Of a stretch of DNA of 64,000 nucleotides, positions 1 through 9,993 are shown piece by piece. This DNA comes from Antedon mediterranea. Taxonomy: Eukaryota; Echinodermata; Crinoidea; Comatulida; Antedonidae. The first letter of the stretch is position 1. Every line of letters begins with the position of its first letter. A program made the position numbers and the translations under genes. The stretch is taken from NCBI RefSeq assembly GCF_964355755.1, contig NC_092676.1, forward strand, positions 11,204,288 through 11,268,287, in the 5' to 3' direction. Below the pieces are notes generated by a model, which worked only from the letters and a program-made list of their open reading frames with translations, did no database searches and was not told where the DNA came from.

Positions 1-984
1 AGAAATATTCATAGACAAAATCCAGGTTTGACACTAGAGTCCGATGCTAGTGGATTAGGATGGGGTGGTTCTAATGGAATTACTCATATTGGAGGTCGTT
101 GGGGACCAGTTGATATTGACCAGGACTCTATATTTAATATAAATCAATTGGAACTAAAAGCAGCGTTCTTAACGCTACAATCATTTTGTAATTCAAAAAG
201 AGATATTCATGTAAGATTAAAACTAGATAACACTACAGCAATTGCATATATTAATAACATGGGAGGCACTAAATCGAAAAAATGTAATGATTTAGCAAAA
301 AATCTATTGGAATGGTGTATTCAACGTAACATATGGGTAAGTGCTGTGCACTTACCTGGCCTGCAGAATATTGTGGCAGATAAAATGTCCCGACAGTTTG
401 AAGATGAATTGGAGTGGAAACTTGATCCAAAAATATTCCTGAAACTGAATGAATTACAGGGACAGGCTGATATTGACCTGTTTGCCTCTCGCTTGAATAC
501 ACAATTACCAAAATATGTGTCTTGGTACCCTGACCCAGGGGCAATAGAAGTGGATGCATTCTCATTGAATTGGAATAGACTTAACTTTTATGCCTTTCCT
601 CCATTTTGTGTCGTAGGAAGGTGTATTCAAAAAATTATCAAAGATAAAGCAGAGGGAATTTTAATTGTCCCTAACTGGCCAACCCAGGCATGGTTTGCTA
701 AACTACTGAAGATTTTAATTGATAATCCTATTGTAGTACCAAAATCAAAGAACCTCCTTACATTATTTGGTGTGAACAAAACCTATCCTTTATCACACAA
801 ATTACAACTATTATTTTGTAGATTATCAGGGGATCATTCAAAAGCAGAGGCGTACCGGATGCAGCAGTCAACATCTTACTGGCATCTTGGCGGACAGCAA
901 CCAAATCACAATATGGATCCTACATTAATAGATGGTGTGACTTTTGTAGTGAACAACAGAGTAATCCGTTGCAACCAGATTTAA
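1..984 (+). pseudogene. DIRS RNase H domain and C-terminal part of RT/RH polyprotein (partial)
   Basis: The frame is open from base 1, so the protein continues to the left. The first residues hold the RNase H entry motif (ESDASGLGWGG), then LKAAFLTLQ, LKLDNTTAIAYINNMGGTKS and the closing HLPGLQNIVADKMSRQ. The second DIRS copy at 25272-26510 has matching motifs (DASRKGWGGGI, SDNATAVSYINCMGGTKS, HTPGIKNVEADVLSR). The later part (DLFASRLNTQLPKYVSWYPDP) is the tail usual after RNase H in DIRS polyproteins. In the retrotransposon cycle this domain degrades template RNA in RNA:DNA hybrids. The recombinase frame overlaps its end by about 16 bases. Confidence 0.8.
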
Positions 985-1754
985 ATAATGTATTACTATT
1001 TCTCACAAATCTTTTTGAAAGTGGGATAGGTTATAGTGCACTCAATACAGCAAGGAGTGCATTATCATCTTTTGTTACTCTTGAGGGGAATATCCCAATT
1101 AGTAATAATCCATTAGTGTCTCGATTCATGAAAGGCGTATTTAATCTTAAACCACCCCAACCAAGATATAATGATATATGGAATGCAGGTGATTTGCTGA
1201 AATATCTTCGAACATTACAGCCTACTTGTGAGCTCAGGTTACGGGACTTAACTTATAAACTTGTAGCATTAATAACACTGATTACAGCTAGCCGAATCCA
1301 GACAGTTCATTTACTACGTATAGATAATATGATTATTGAGAATGATTATGTTGAATTTAAAATAAATGAGTTAATCAAACAAAGTAGACCAGGCTACCAT
1401 GGCCAAAGGATTCGTTTAGATGCTTATCAGGCTGAGGATAATTTGTGCATAGTAAATGTGTTGCAATGTTATTTAAGGCCGGTGCACACCAAACGCGAAG
1501 CCGCGAATTTCGCGTTAAAAAGTGACGCACGCGGCAGGCAAGGACGCTTCCAGTGTGAACATACAAGCGAACAGTGTAACGATAGTCGAATTTCAACTTC
1601 AACGCGTTGAAAACGACAGCAGCGAAGGCTTCGCACGCGAATTTTCAAAAGTTGAACCGTGGTCAACTTTTTGAGGCGTCGCGAGCGCGGTTCGCGTTCG
1701 TCAACCAATCAGAAGTCAGGAATATCTCTCATCGACGACACCGACGGCTAAAAA

Positions 1755-2667
1755 ATGGTGGCTGACGAGCGAGGTCTTTATGGAAATACTTTGTCATTAC
1801 CCTTCTTGTCTTAACGATAAGGGAAGTAAGTCATACACAGACAGAAACGTAAGGATTACTGCATGAAGACAATAATTTCAGACAAACATAACATCTGTGT
1901 AGAAGAATGCCAGGAAAACTAGGCCTAAAACGCGTCAGAGATCAATTTGTAAAGTGAGTTGGCAAGCCTTCTATTCTATTTCTAGCCTACATAGGCCTAG
2001 CTTTAGGCCATACTAGCGCCTAGCTATGCCTACCTAGGCTAGGCTACATATACCCTAGTAGGCTAGGCCGTGCCAAGTAGTACTTATAGGCCTACATAAT
2101 ACTTACTAATCCCTACTAGTCTACTATGTGCTAGGCCAGGCCTAGCCTAGGCCTAGGTTAAGCCTACTACTAAATATGAGTACAGTACTAGGCTAGGCTA
2201 GCCTAACTAGGCCTAGCCTACTTATTATTATTAATTAATATTTATAGGCCTAATATTTAGTTGATTTAGTGTTGTAAGGCTAGGATAGGCCTAGTGGTAA
2301 TATTAATACATAAATACTGTTGTTTTTATTTCTTTTAGGCCAATTAGATGAACATTGATAAATGGGATCCTTCAGGCTATTACCAGTGTTACAAACTCCA
2401 CCAATGACCAAGCTAGTAGTTTAAGCGGCCAGTATATTATTGCCATGGAATTAAGAGCAATTGCTCCTCAAAAACGTGGACTGGCAATTATGAGGCTGAT
2501 ACAGGTTTGTATAGACTTTTTTCAAATGGGTATGTCAGTTGGTGACATACATTGGCCAGAAAAAAATTATTTGAGCAATATGCCTTACTATAGCAATTTT
2601 TTAATACTTATTTCATTTTTTTTTTTAGAAAATGGAAGAGATTAAGGAGGAGTTGGACTGTAACTAG
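1755..2667 (+). pseudogene. MADF-BESS DNA-binding protein gene carried by the TIR element
   Basis: A MADF-like N-terminal part is seen near 1755-1860 (VFMEILCHYPSC, SYTDRNVR), but it crosses a frameshift after MVADERG and hits a stop. A second MADF piece (GLKRVRDQFVK) ends near 1956 at a GTGAGT donor. A BESS-like exon (2339-2504, YIIAMELRAIAPQKRGLAIMRLIQ split over two lines of codons) follows a polypyrimidine tract and AG, and ends CAG|GTTTGT. The last exon (2629-2667) follows TTTTTTAG and reads KMEEIKEELDCN-stop, joining in phase. MADF domains bind DNA and BESS domains mediate protein contacts. In Harbinger transposons such a protein helps transposase reach nucleus and target. The exon chain is my inference, and the MADF part is broken. 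Confidence 0.5.
1921..2350. repeat. TAGGCCTA/CCTAGGCTAG-rich low-complexity block
   Basis: This stretch is dominated by overlapping copies of AGGCCTAGGCTA-type words and the palindromic octamer TAGGCCTA. It sits in the presumed intron between the MADF and BESS exons. The same motif recurs across the window, strongly at 32995-33340. Confidence 0.75.
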
Positions 2668-4345
2668 TATTTATTAAGTGGTTATAGAAGGAAAGCTGAA
2701 CTGAATGTCTTTTTTTAGCAACAGAGAACACATGGAAATATATGTTTTGTTATACTCCAATACTAAAAAAATAGTCAAATTGGCTGCCAGCTAAAACTAC
2801 AAAATGTCCTATTCAAATTTGATTTTAATCATCTTCATTTTTCATGATTCTATGGGACAATACATCTTTAAGTTTAGTGTCATTTTTTGGACAAGATATA
2901 TTGTCTTCCTGAAAATATAATTTAAAACATTTTCGTTGTGTGTAATACAGTATAACACTTTAGGGTTAGTTTCACTTTTAACAATAATAATATTTCTTCA
3001 ATTTTCATTTTTTTTTTGGATGATACATTTTAAATTTATTATTTTGCGAAAGTATTCAGGAGTAGTAAAAAAGAAAATCTGGTTGATATTTAATGATACC
3101 TTTAAAAACAATGATTCACTATTTAAATAAGTGTATTTATTTGAAAAAAAAGTCATAAGATAATATACAGTGTAAATATGAGTTTGGGATATTTATTACA
3201 TTTAAATGAGAAAAAAACTGTATGTTTTGTCATGAATAATATAATATTTAATAATAATTAGAAAATGAATGTGAAAACTTTACATTAATATATAGGCCTA
3301 TAGTTTATATTCGAAAGTGACAAACTCATGAAGATTCCCAGTTCGTGTTTATATGAAATCTTTTATATGGTTATAATAACCTCTGTTGAAAGATATTTGT
3401 AACACCACTAATAAATACAGTCAGCAGATCACATGTACGTGTAGTCAACATGAAATAAATGCTTTAATTCTTGTAACTGTATTGATATTGGATACATCTT
3501 CTTTCCTTCTGATATATACATACAATCATGCACATTTCAGGCTTTTGAAAAGAATAACATTTTCCCACCAAAACCAAACACTGTGATTGGTGTAACCAGG
3601 GAAGAGTTAAATTACATTTTAATTTAACTCTTCTCTGGTTAAACTTACATAGGAAATACTTCAGAGTCATCTTCTCTGATTATTTTAAATGTAGCATTGT
3701 ATTGGCCAACCCACTATCTCCTAGGCCTAGCAATCGCGACGAATCAGCACATCGTGACGCGTTTAGTGGGAACCGACAAGAAAAACTAATAGACGCATGA
3801 CAATTCAACTTTCAAAGCGATCCGTCGAATGACGCGTGACGCATGACGCTTCGCGGCTTCGCGTTCGGTGTGCACCGGCCTTAAGCAAAGACCGCAATGT
3901 TACGCAAAGATGAACAGCAGTTACTTATTAGTTATAGAAAACCTCATGATAAGGTTTCAAAAGATACCATAGCAAGGTGGATAAAAACAATTTTATTAAA
4001 CTCTGGAATTGATAGTAAATACAAACCACATTCAGTAAGGGCAGCGGCGGCGTCCGCCGCTAATACTAAGAATGTGCCAGTTACCCAAATTATGCTAATG
4101 CGGGCTGGACAAGTCAACACACGTTTCGTAAATTTTATAATAAACCAGTTTTGGTAGAAAATGCATAGTTTCAGGAGGCTATTCTTAAGATGTAGTTTAG
4201 TCACTTGGTTTTGCATACAGATTTCTGTTGAAGCATGTTTTAGTGTTGTTTTGAATTGGTTGATCTTTGATGAATAAATTGAAATGGACATTCATTAAAA
4301 AACGAAAAGTTGTATATAGTGCTTTTCTATTACGGGTTATTGTTG

Positions 4346-4708
4346 GTGAGATGACCACAGAGTAGCTTTCAATATCTCACAATAATCTCGTAACCACGTA
4401 TTACGAGATGAAATGGAAATATTAAACGAGTACTTACCTAAGTATGAAGTTTGGTCTTCATTTCATGAAGTAATGGTAGTGGGTAGAGATTATGTGCCCG
4501 TCCTCGCCCACCCTTTACTTTTGCATAAAATATTTTATTAAATGTCATCGTTTAATTGGTGTTTATTACTCTGTGGTAATCTCAATTTCAAGTCTGCTCT
4601 ACGCATGCGCTAGGCTCGTATCTCACATAATCTCTACCCACTACCAGTACTTCATGAAATGAAGACCAAACTTCATACTTAAGTAAGTACTCGTTTAATC
4701 TTTCCATT
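4346..4708. repeat. DIRS copy 1 internal complementary region and right terminal repeat
   Basis: The block at 4412-4490 (ATTAAACGAGTACTTACC and onward) is the reverse complement of 4625-4707. A shorter pair (GAGATNACCACAGAGTA) lies near 4350 and 4567-4585. The order a-b-a'-b' gives two interleaved inverted pairs. DIRS elements use such complementary sequences to circularise their cDNA. The motif CTCGTTTAAT near the right end recurs at the right end of DIRS copy 2 (28031-28040). Confidence 0.7.
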
Positions 4709-5394
4709 ATGTTCGCCCAGATTCTTCCGTGTTTGAAAGTTTGAAGGTGAATGGTATTCATAGAAATAAGCGAAGGAGAGGCTGTCGTGGTGGTAAACAT
4801 GTTTTTAAACAACGTAATTCCACAACTGTTTTCAATTCTACACTGTCTCCAAATGATAATACTGGGCCGGCTGGTGTTAATATTAGGCCTATAGTTAATA
4901 ATAGATCCCTAGTTGAATTCTGTTTAGAATGCAAGGTCTCTTAGAAATAAAACCTAAGAGTTTGTTGACTTTGTTGCTTCCAATACACTCGATCTTGTTG
5001 CAGTCACAGAGACATGGGTAAAACCAGACGAAGACATTGCCACTGGTGAACTTACTACAAATGGTTTTGAATTCAAGAATGTTCCAAGGCTAGGAAGAGA
5101 AGGAGGCGGAGTTGGCGTTTTGCATCGATCCTCTCTAATTGTAAAAGGAATGAGATGTCTCCAGTTTTCAACTTATTCGAGGCCATTCATTCAACTGTCA
5201 AGTCTGATTCGCAATCAGTGCATATAGTCAACATTTACCGTCCTCTTGGTTTTTCTCATTTAGACTTTTTCAATAATTTTCATATGTTATTGACAGATGT
5301 TATGCTACTACCATCTGATGTAATTATATGTGGTGATCTTAACATTCATGTTGATGATCCACATCCACGTCAAACAGCAAAAATGGGACATTAA
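4709..5394 (+). pseudogene. LINE endonuclease fragment, truncated
   Basis: Across two frames this fragment reads as the N-terminal APE-type endonuclease of a LINE ORF2. It shows LVAVTETWVKPDEDIATG with the catalytic Glu, then REGGGVGVLHRSS, and in another frame VNIYRPLGFSHLDFF and CGDLNIHVDDP. Stops and frameshifts lie near 4940-5155. No SDH box or reverse transcriptase follows, so it is 3'-truncated at about 5394. DIRS copy 1 ends directly before it and probably inserted into this LINE. Confidence 0.65.
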
Positions 5395-5936
5395 GTGTTC
5401 CGAGAGCCGTTTTCATTGTTTAAGTTAGCCGGAGCCTTTTTCGATTGGCTATAAATAGAAAGTTACCGAGCATTTCGAGCGACGCGAGTTCTGACTTCCG
5501 TGTTTTATAGGCTGTCTAAATTTCCCTTTCAACGGGTTTATATTAAATTATATTGTTGTTTGATTTATTTCTGTTTATAAAGAACATTTATATTAAACAC
5601 AAACCACAACAATAGCAATTTTAGTTGATTATGGATTAATTTATTCGAATTCTAAGATAAACGTCTAAGCCAAGTGTAAACGTAAACAAAGCGAGTTATA
5701 CGGCGAAAACAAAAAAGTGAAAACTAACTAATTTGTTAAAATAGCTAACATTAATTTGCAATTTTTAAATGAAAAACGCTATAATATAGTCTTATATGCA
5801 TTTTCAAAGATTTCCAAATATAAGCTTGGGGTTATTTTTCAACATTTCCTTTGGTAGTGTGGAATCCCTATTGTTCACAGCACTGTGTGAGCTGTCTGGC
5901 CAGGACATTATCCTATTAGTAGGCCCCCAATCCATA
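5395..5936. other. Non-coding spacer with a TATA-box-like site
   Basis: I see no coding region here. It contains an inverted CCAAT (5444-5448, ATTGG) next to TATAAATAG (5450-5458), a plausible promoter of unknown owner. The rest is AT-rich unique-looking DNA. Confidence 0.4.
5444..5458 (+). promoter_or_regulatory. Possible core promoter (inverted CCAAT plus TATAAATAG)
   Basis: ATTGG is followed one base later by a good TATA consensus. No ORF with recognisable content begins downstream on the plus strand, so this may be a leftover transposon promoter or chance. Confidence 0.2.
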
Positions 5937-6131
5937 TTCAATTCAATTCATCGACATTTTTATTCCATAATCAAAATAAAAACATATACAAATACAATAC
6001 AAATAATAAGATAATGGAATGGGATACAAAATAAGCACAAGTGCTTTAAGCATGTAACCCTAACAAAAAGATCAAACAATTAGTACAAACAAAAAGAACA
6101 AACCAAAATAACATAATGTGATTTACTTAAC

Positions 6132-9098
6132 TTAAATATTTCTATTGTTATAATATTGCTTTAATCTCTGTTTAAACAAACTTAAAGTGGGGGATTGTTT
6201 TATATAGTCTGTTAAATTGTTCCAAATATGTGTTCCTTGGTAGGAAATACATTGCTGTCCGACTTTGGTGCGTTTTAGTTGTGGACAGTAGTTTGACCTG
6301 TTTCTAGTTGAGTAATTATGGAATGAGGCAGATGTACTAAATAAGTTATTAAATGATTCAGGTAATAGATTATGTTTATATTGATACATAAATATAGCAG
6401 TGTGTTTCGTATAAAGGTCAAAAATATTTAATGTTTGGGTTGAAATAAAAAGTGGATGAGAAGGATGCATAAAATGAACATGACAAATATTTCTAAGTGC
6501 TTTTTTCTGGAGAATATGTATACGGTTTAAGTTTGTAGCAGAAGTAGCACCCCATACTGTGATGGCATACGTTATTCTAGGTAATATAAGTGCATTGTAT
6601 ACCGTTAACAAGATTTTACTTGATAACATAGACTTCACTTTGTTTAAGACACCAATTATTCTAGAAATACTGTTTGCTACCTCATTTACATGATAATTAA
6701 ACGATAAAGTTTCATCCAGAAATAAGCCTAGAAATTTAACTTCAGTAGCTTTTACTATACATTCATTTCCCATCCTCAATTCTAGTGAGGTAGTGTCAGC
6801 AGACTTATTTCTAGCCTTAAATATAACATATTTTGATTTGTTTACATTTAGCGTTAATTTGTTAGCAATAAACCAGTCCGAAAGTATAGATAACTCCTGG
6901 TTCATTGTATCAAAAGCTTGAGTAATATCATTGTGACTATAAAACACATTTGTGTCATCTGCATACATAATCATGTCTACATGGTTACATGCTAGACTAA
7001 TATCATTAATGAATATGAGAAATAATAATGGACCCAATATGGATCCCTGAGGAACTCCAGTGTTTACTGTCATTTTACTAGATGCAGTATTAACAATAAA
7101 TGTGTATTGTAGTCTTTTTTTAAGATAGTTTGAGAACCAGTTTAGCGGAACTCCTCTTATACCATAAAATCTTAACTTATCTAATAATATATCATGATCG
7201 ATTGTATCAAACGCTTTTGATAAATCAAGGAAAACTCCTAGTGTGAACTCTTTATTCTCAATAGCGTTTGTGATTTTTTCAATCGATTGTATTAAAGCAT
7301 GACTAGTTGAATGGTGTTGTCTAAATCCATACTGTGTTTTACTCAGTACGTTATATTTTGAGAGGTAACAAATCGTTTGATCATACACAATCCTCTCAAA
7401 TATTTTGGAAAAAAAGGGTAAAATGGAAATAGGCCGATAATTATTTATATCGGAGATGTCACCATTCTTAAATACCGGGATAACTTTAGCAATTTTTATA
7501 TCAGCCGGGACACAGCCCGATGATAATGACGTATTAATAATATGCAATAAAGGTTTTAAAATAAACGGGGAAGCAGATTTTATGAGTTGGGCACTTGTAC
7601 CATCATGGCCAGGAGAAGTATTCTTTGTGTTTTTAATATAGTGGTTAAGTTCATGTTCAGTAACAGGCTTAAAAAACATTGAAGAGGTAAAATTTCCCTT
7701 TAAGAAAGTTCTGTGGGTGATTTCTTCATTTTGAGATTCATGCCTAAATTTATTATTTAGTTTTTCTCCAATATTAATAAAAAAAGAGTTGAATGCATCA
7801 GCTTTCTCATCATTATCAGAGAAAGTCTCAGTACCCAATTTTATTTTTGTAGGCAAATTGGTAGTCTTTTTCCTACCCATTATATCATTTAGGATTGTCC
7901 ACGTTTTTTTAATATCTTGTTTATTTCGTTCAAACTGGACCATATAATATTCTTTTTTCCGATTTCTAATAGTAGTGGTTAACTTGTTTCTAAAATGTAT
8001 GTACGTACTTTTATTAGTAGTGGTGTTATTTTGTTTGTACTTTTTATATAATTTATGTTTTTGAGAGATAGCTCTGGCAATTTCAGCTGTGATCCAAGGA
8101 GATTTTAACTTGTTCGCCTTATTTCTAATTCGTTTTAAAGGGAAACAATTATCAATTGTTTTATTTAAAGTGTTTGTAAAATTTTGATAAGCAACATTCG
8201 CATTATTTGAGAATAGCACATCATTCCACTGATTACTTTGTAATTCTTGCAAAAAATACTCCGTTTGTTGAGGAGAGTATTGTCGTTTATATACAAATCG
8301 AGGATATTGCTTATTATGTTTTTCCAAAGTATCTACACAGAATATTGGGAAGTGATCAGAAATATCAGTAATAAGTATTCCACTTTTAAGGGACGTAGTA
8401 AAAGAATCGATGTTGCAATAAATGTTATCAATTATTGAAGCACAATTATCGGATATTCTAGTAGGACTTTTTATGATTGGCTGAAATGACTGAGAAAATA
8501 TTGTGTCTAAGTGTGATTGGATAGTGTTGTCGGTAGATTGTTGGAGTAAGTTTATGTTATAGTCTCCCACAAGGTAAGCTTTCTTTTTTTCTAGATTAAT
8601 CATTTGCATTACACATGTTAATTCATCATCAAACTTTTGCAAGGAACGTGAGGGTGGTCTATAAACTATACCACAAATAACATTATTTCCTGATTCTAAC
8701 TCAATCTCAATAAAAATAGTCTCTGCTTCAGTCATACAAGATGACAGATCATTTCTAATAATATATGTTAGTTTGTTGGTAACATAGAACGCTACCCCAC
8801 CACCTCTCTTATCTTTCCTATCATTGTGAATCAAACTGTAGCCTGGTAACTGGTATAGATTAATATTATCTTTTTCGGTTAACCAGGTTTCACTGAAGGC
8901 AATGACGGAGAAGGCATGTACGAGTGAGTCTAAATAGTTTGAGATTAAGTCAAACTTATTAACAACACTACGACAGTTTAGTCCAAATATAGAAAAGTTT
9001 GATGATAAATTAGAATGTTCAAGTGAAGAAATTAAGTTATCTTCGTTAAAATATTCTGTGCTCACATTTACATTATCAAAAAGGTCACATTCAAACAT
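6132..9098 (-). CDS. LINE ORF2: endonuclease and reverse transcriptase, intact
   Basis: The protein has 988 residues. The APE-type endonuclease fills roughly residues 30-250: GLNCRSVVNKFD, FSETWLTE with catalytic Glu, KRGGGVAFYV, YRPPSRS, VGDYNINLL and DISDHFPIF with the catalytic Asp-His. The reverse transcriptase follows: PISILPFFSKIFE, LDLSKAFDTIDHDIL, TGVPQGSILGPLLF and MYADDTNVF near residue 713 with the catalytic Asp pair. The C-terminal tail (HNYSTRNRSNYCPQ, WNNLTDYIKQ, LFKQRLKQYY) is typical of CR1/Jockey-group LINEs. Its role is nicking target DNA and priming reverse transcription there. A related but decayed ORF2 lies at 55893-59146. The full length without a stop suggests competence. 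Confidence 0.92.
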   Translation of the reverse strand: MFECDLFDNVNVSTEYFNEDNLISSLEHSNLSSNFSIFGLNCRSVVNKFDLISNYLDSLVHAFSVIAFSETWLTEKDNINLYQLPGYSLIHNDRKDKRGGGVAFYVTNKLTYIIRNDLSSCMTEAETIFIEIELESGNNVICGIVYRPPSRSLQKFDDELTCVMQMINLEKKKAYLVGDYNINLLQQSTDNTIQSHLDTIFSQSFQPIIKSPTRISDNCASIIDNIYCNIDSFTTSLKSGILITDISDHFPIFCVDTLEKHNKQYPRFVYKRQYSPQQTEYFLQELQSNQWNDVLFSNNANVAYQNFTNTLNKTIDNCFPLKRIRNKANKLKSPWITAEIARAISQKHKLYKKYKQNNTTTNKSTYIHFRNKLTTTIRNRKKEYYMVQFERNKQDIKKTWTILNDIMGRKKTTNLPTKIKLGTETFSDNDEKADAFNSFFINIGEKLNNKFRHESQNEEITHRTFLKGNFTSSMFFKPVTEHELNHYIKNTKNTSPGHDGTSAQLIKSASPFILKPLLHIINTSLSSGCVPADIKIAKVIPVFKNGDISDINNYRPISILPFFSKIFERIVYDQTICYLSKYNVLSKTQYGFRQHHSTSHALIQSIEKITNAIENKEFTLGVFLDLSKAFDTIDHDILLDKLRFYGIRGVPLNWFSNYLKKRLQYTFIVNTASSKMTVNTGVPQGSILGPLLFLIFINDISLACNHVDMIMYADDTNVFYSHNDITQAFDTMNQELSILSDWFIANKLTLNVNKSKYVIFKARNKSADTTSLELRMGNECIVKATEVKFLGLFLDETLSFNYHVNEVANSISRIIGVLNKVKSMLSSKILLTVYNALILPRITYAITVWGATSATNLNRIHILQKKALRNICHVHFMHPSHPLFISTQTLNIFDLYTKHTAIFMYQYKHNLLPESFNNLFSTSASFHNYSTRNRSNYCPQLKRTKVGQQCISYQGTHIWNNLTDYIKQSPTLSLFKQRLKQYYNNRNI

Positions 9099-9993
9099 TT
9101 AAATTAGACAGAAAAGGAAATGACAAATGAATAAAATTGAGCAAGCTGCTTACAGCAGAGAATAGTTAACACTATATAGCCTAAGTTAACAAGTATGTAC
9201 AATAAATTACAATATATACAATGTAATATGAATTGTTTTATCATGACATACCAACAACAACTAAACGACAGGCAGCGAAACAATAATGATGATCATGGAC
9301 GCCAATTAAGTATTTGGTTAACTTAAAAGATTTTGATCAATCTAACTCACCGATGTCCAGAATGTATTATTATGGCAAGTTATCGTTACTCACTGGTAAG
9401 TCAAACATCGCCGGTAAACAAACAGCTACGTTGAAACGGTCTAGAACATGATGTCTCAATAACGGCGCTCACTTATTAATCACATCAGCCACTTAATGTT
9501 GTTATAATTTGTCATTATACATCACTAGTAAAGTACGGATAGTATAACTTAAATACATTTAGTTGTGTTGTGTTTCATTAAAACGATGTGTTTAACGTTT
9601 ACGAGTTTGATCAACCCAGTAACTCATCGATGAATTACCGGTAAACAACTACGTTGAAACTTACATCGTCAACAGCCACTTAATTGTTGTTGGTATTTCT
9701 CATTATGTAACACTATCGTCGCACACCTGCCGTGGGTCACATGAATTAAAGTTTGAATGGACAGAGATATCCAGAACATAACACTAACAGCCAGGTGCGC
9801 GACATAAACAAACAAACTTCGTTTATTTACAATTTATAACGGTAGAAATACTACTACAATCACATAATTAGTCTACGTTCTACAAGACAATGATAGACTC
9901 TGCGGTAATGTAGGTATGAAATATAATTCATAAACATTAATTAATTGTGTTCAATTGAACATTAATTAATTTGGCTTAATGACTTAATTATAG
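9099..9993. other. Long non-coding spacer between LINE ORF1 and ORF2, with direct repeats
   Basis: No coding sequence is visible. A segment around 9405-9530 (CCGGTAAACAAACAGCTACGTTG, then CAGCCACTTAATGTTGTT) recurs with changes at 9635-9715 (CCGGTAAACAACTACGTTG, CAGCCACTTAATTGTTGTT). This is a degenerate direct repeat with a period of about 200-230 bases. It could be an internal promoter or insertion; in most two-ORF LINEs this gap is short or absent. Confidence 0.5.

Larger units (their letters stand above)
1477..3880. mobile_element. TIR transposon, PIF/Harbinger-like and non-autonomous, inserted in the DIRS recombinase
   Basis: The termini are inverted repeats of about 31 bp with one mismatch, starting GGCCGGTGCACACC at 1477 and ending GGTGTGCACCGGCC at 3880. 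They are flanked by TTAA at 1473-1476 and 3881-3884; a TTA duplication is also possible if one terminal A belongs to the element. The inner ends (1500-1740 and 3735-3860) are rich in CG and cgaatttcaac-type repeats. The interior holds TAGGCCTA-rich DNA and exons of a MADF-BESS gene. No transposase is visible. PIF/Harbinger elements often encode a MADF or Myb-like partner protein, which favours that superfamily. A TTAA target would instead suggest piggyBac or Kolobok. Confidence 0.72.
969..4150 (+). pseudogene. DIRS tyrosine recombinase, split by a transposon insertion
   Basis: The N-terminal half (969-1476) has a core-binding SAM-like domain (LFESGIGYSALNTARSAL, FMKGVFNLKPPQPRY) and the first catalytic Arg region (LITASRIQTVHLL). 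The C-terminal half (3885-4150) has the HxxR box (HSVRAA). The closing motif with the Tyr nucleophile (FRKFYNKP) is in a different frame from the HxxR box, so a one-base frameshift lies near 4085-4100. Another single-base shift lies near 3897. The halves are separated by the TIR element at 1477-3880; removing it with one TTAA copy rejoins the family alignment (LQCYL followed by SKDRN). Tyrosine recombinases replace the integrase in DIRS elements and insert a circular DNA intermediate. Confidence 0.78.
1..4708 (+). mobile_element. DIRS-type retrotransposon, copy 1 (5' cut by window edge)
   Basis: In order: RNase H domain (1-984), tyrosine recombinase (969-1476 and 3885-4150), an internal complementary region near 4346-4497 and a right terminal repeat at about 4567-4708. 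The last two are inverted copies of each other: 4412-4490 pairs with 4625-4707, and the block near 4350 pairs with 4567-4585. This is the ITR/ICR architecture known for DIRS elements. The same order and a similar right end occur in copy 2 at 23046-28050. The reverse transcriptase and left repeat lie before the window. The element is dead: its recombinase is interrupted by a 2.4-kb insertion and carries frameshifts. Confidence 0.8.

Noticed and set aside
269-565. Antisense ORF of 98 codons
   Set aside because: It lies wholly under the DIRS RNase H domain and has no motif of its own.
1469-1708. Overlapping antisense ORFs at the left TIR
   Set aside because: They arise from the GC-rich inverted repeat; no protein motif.
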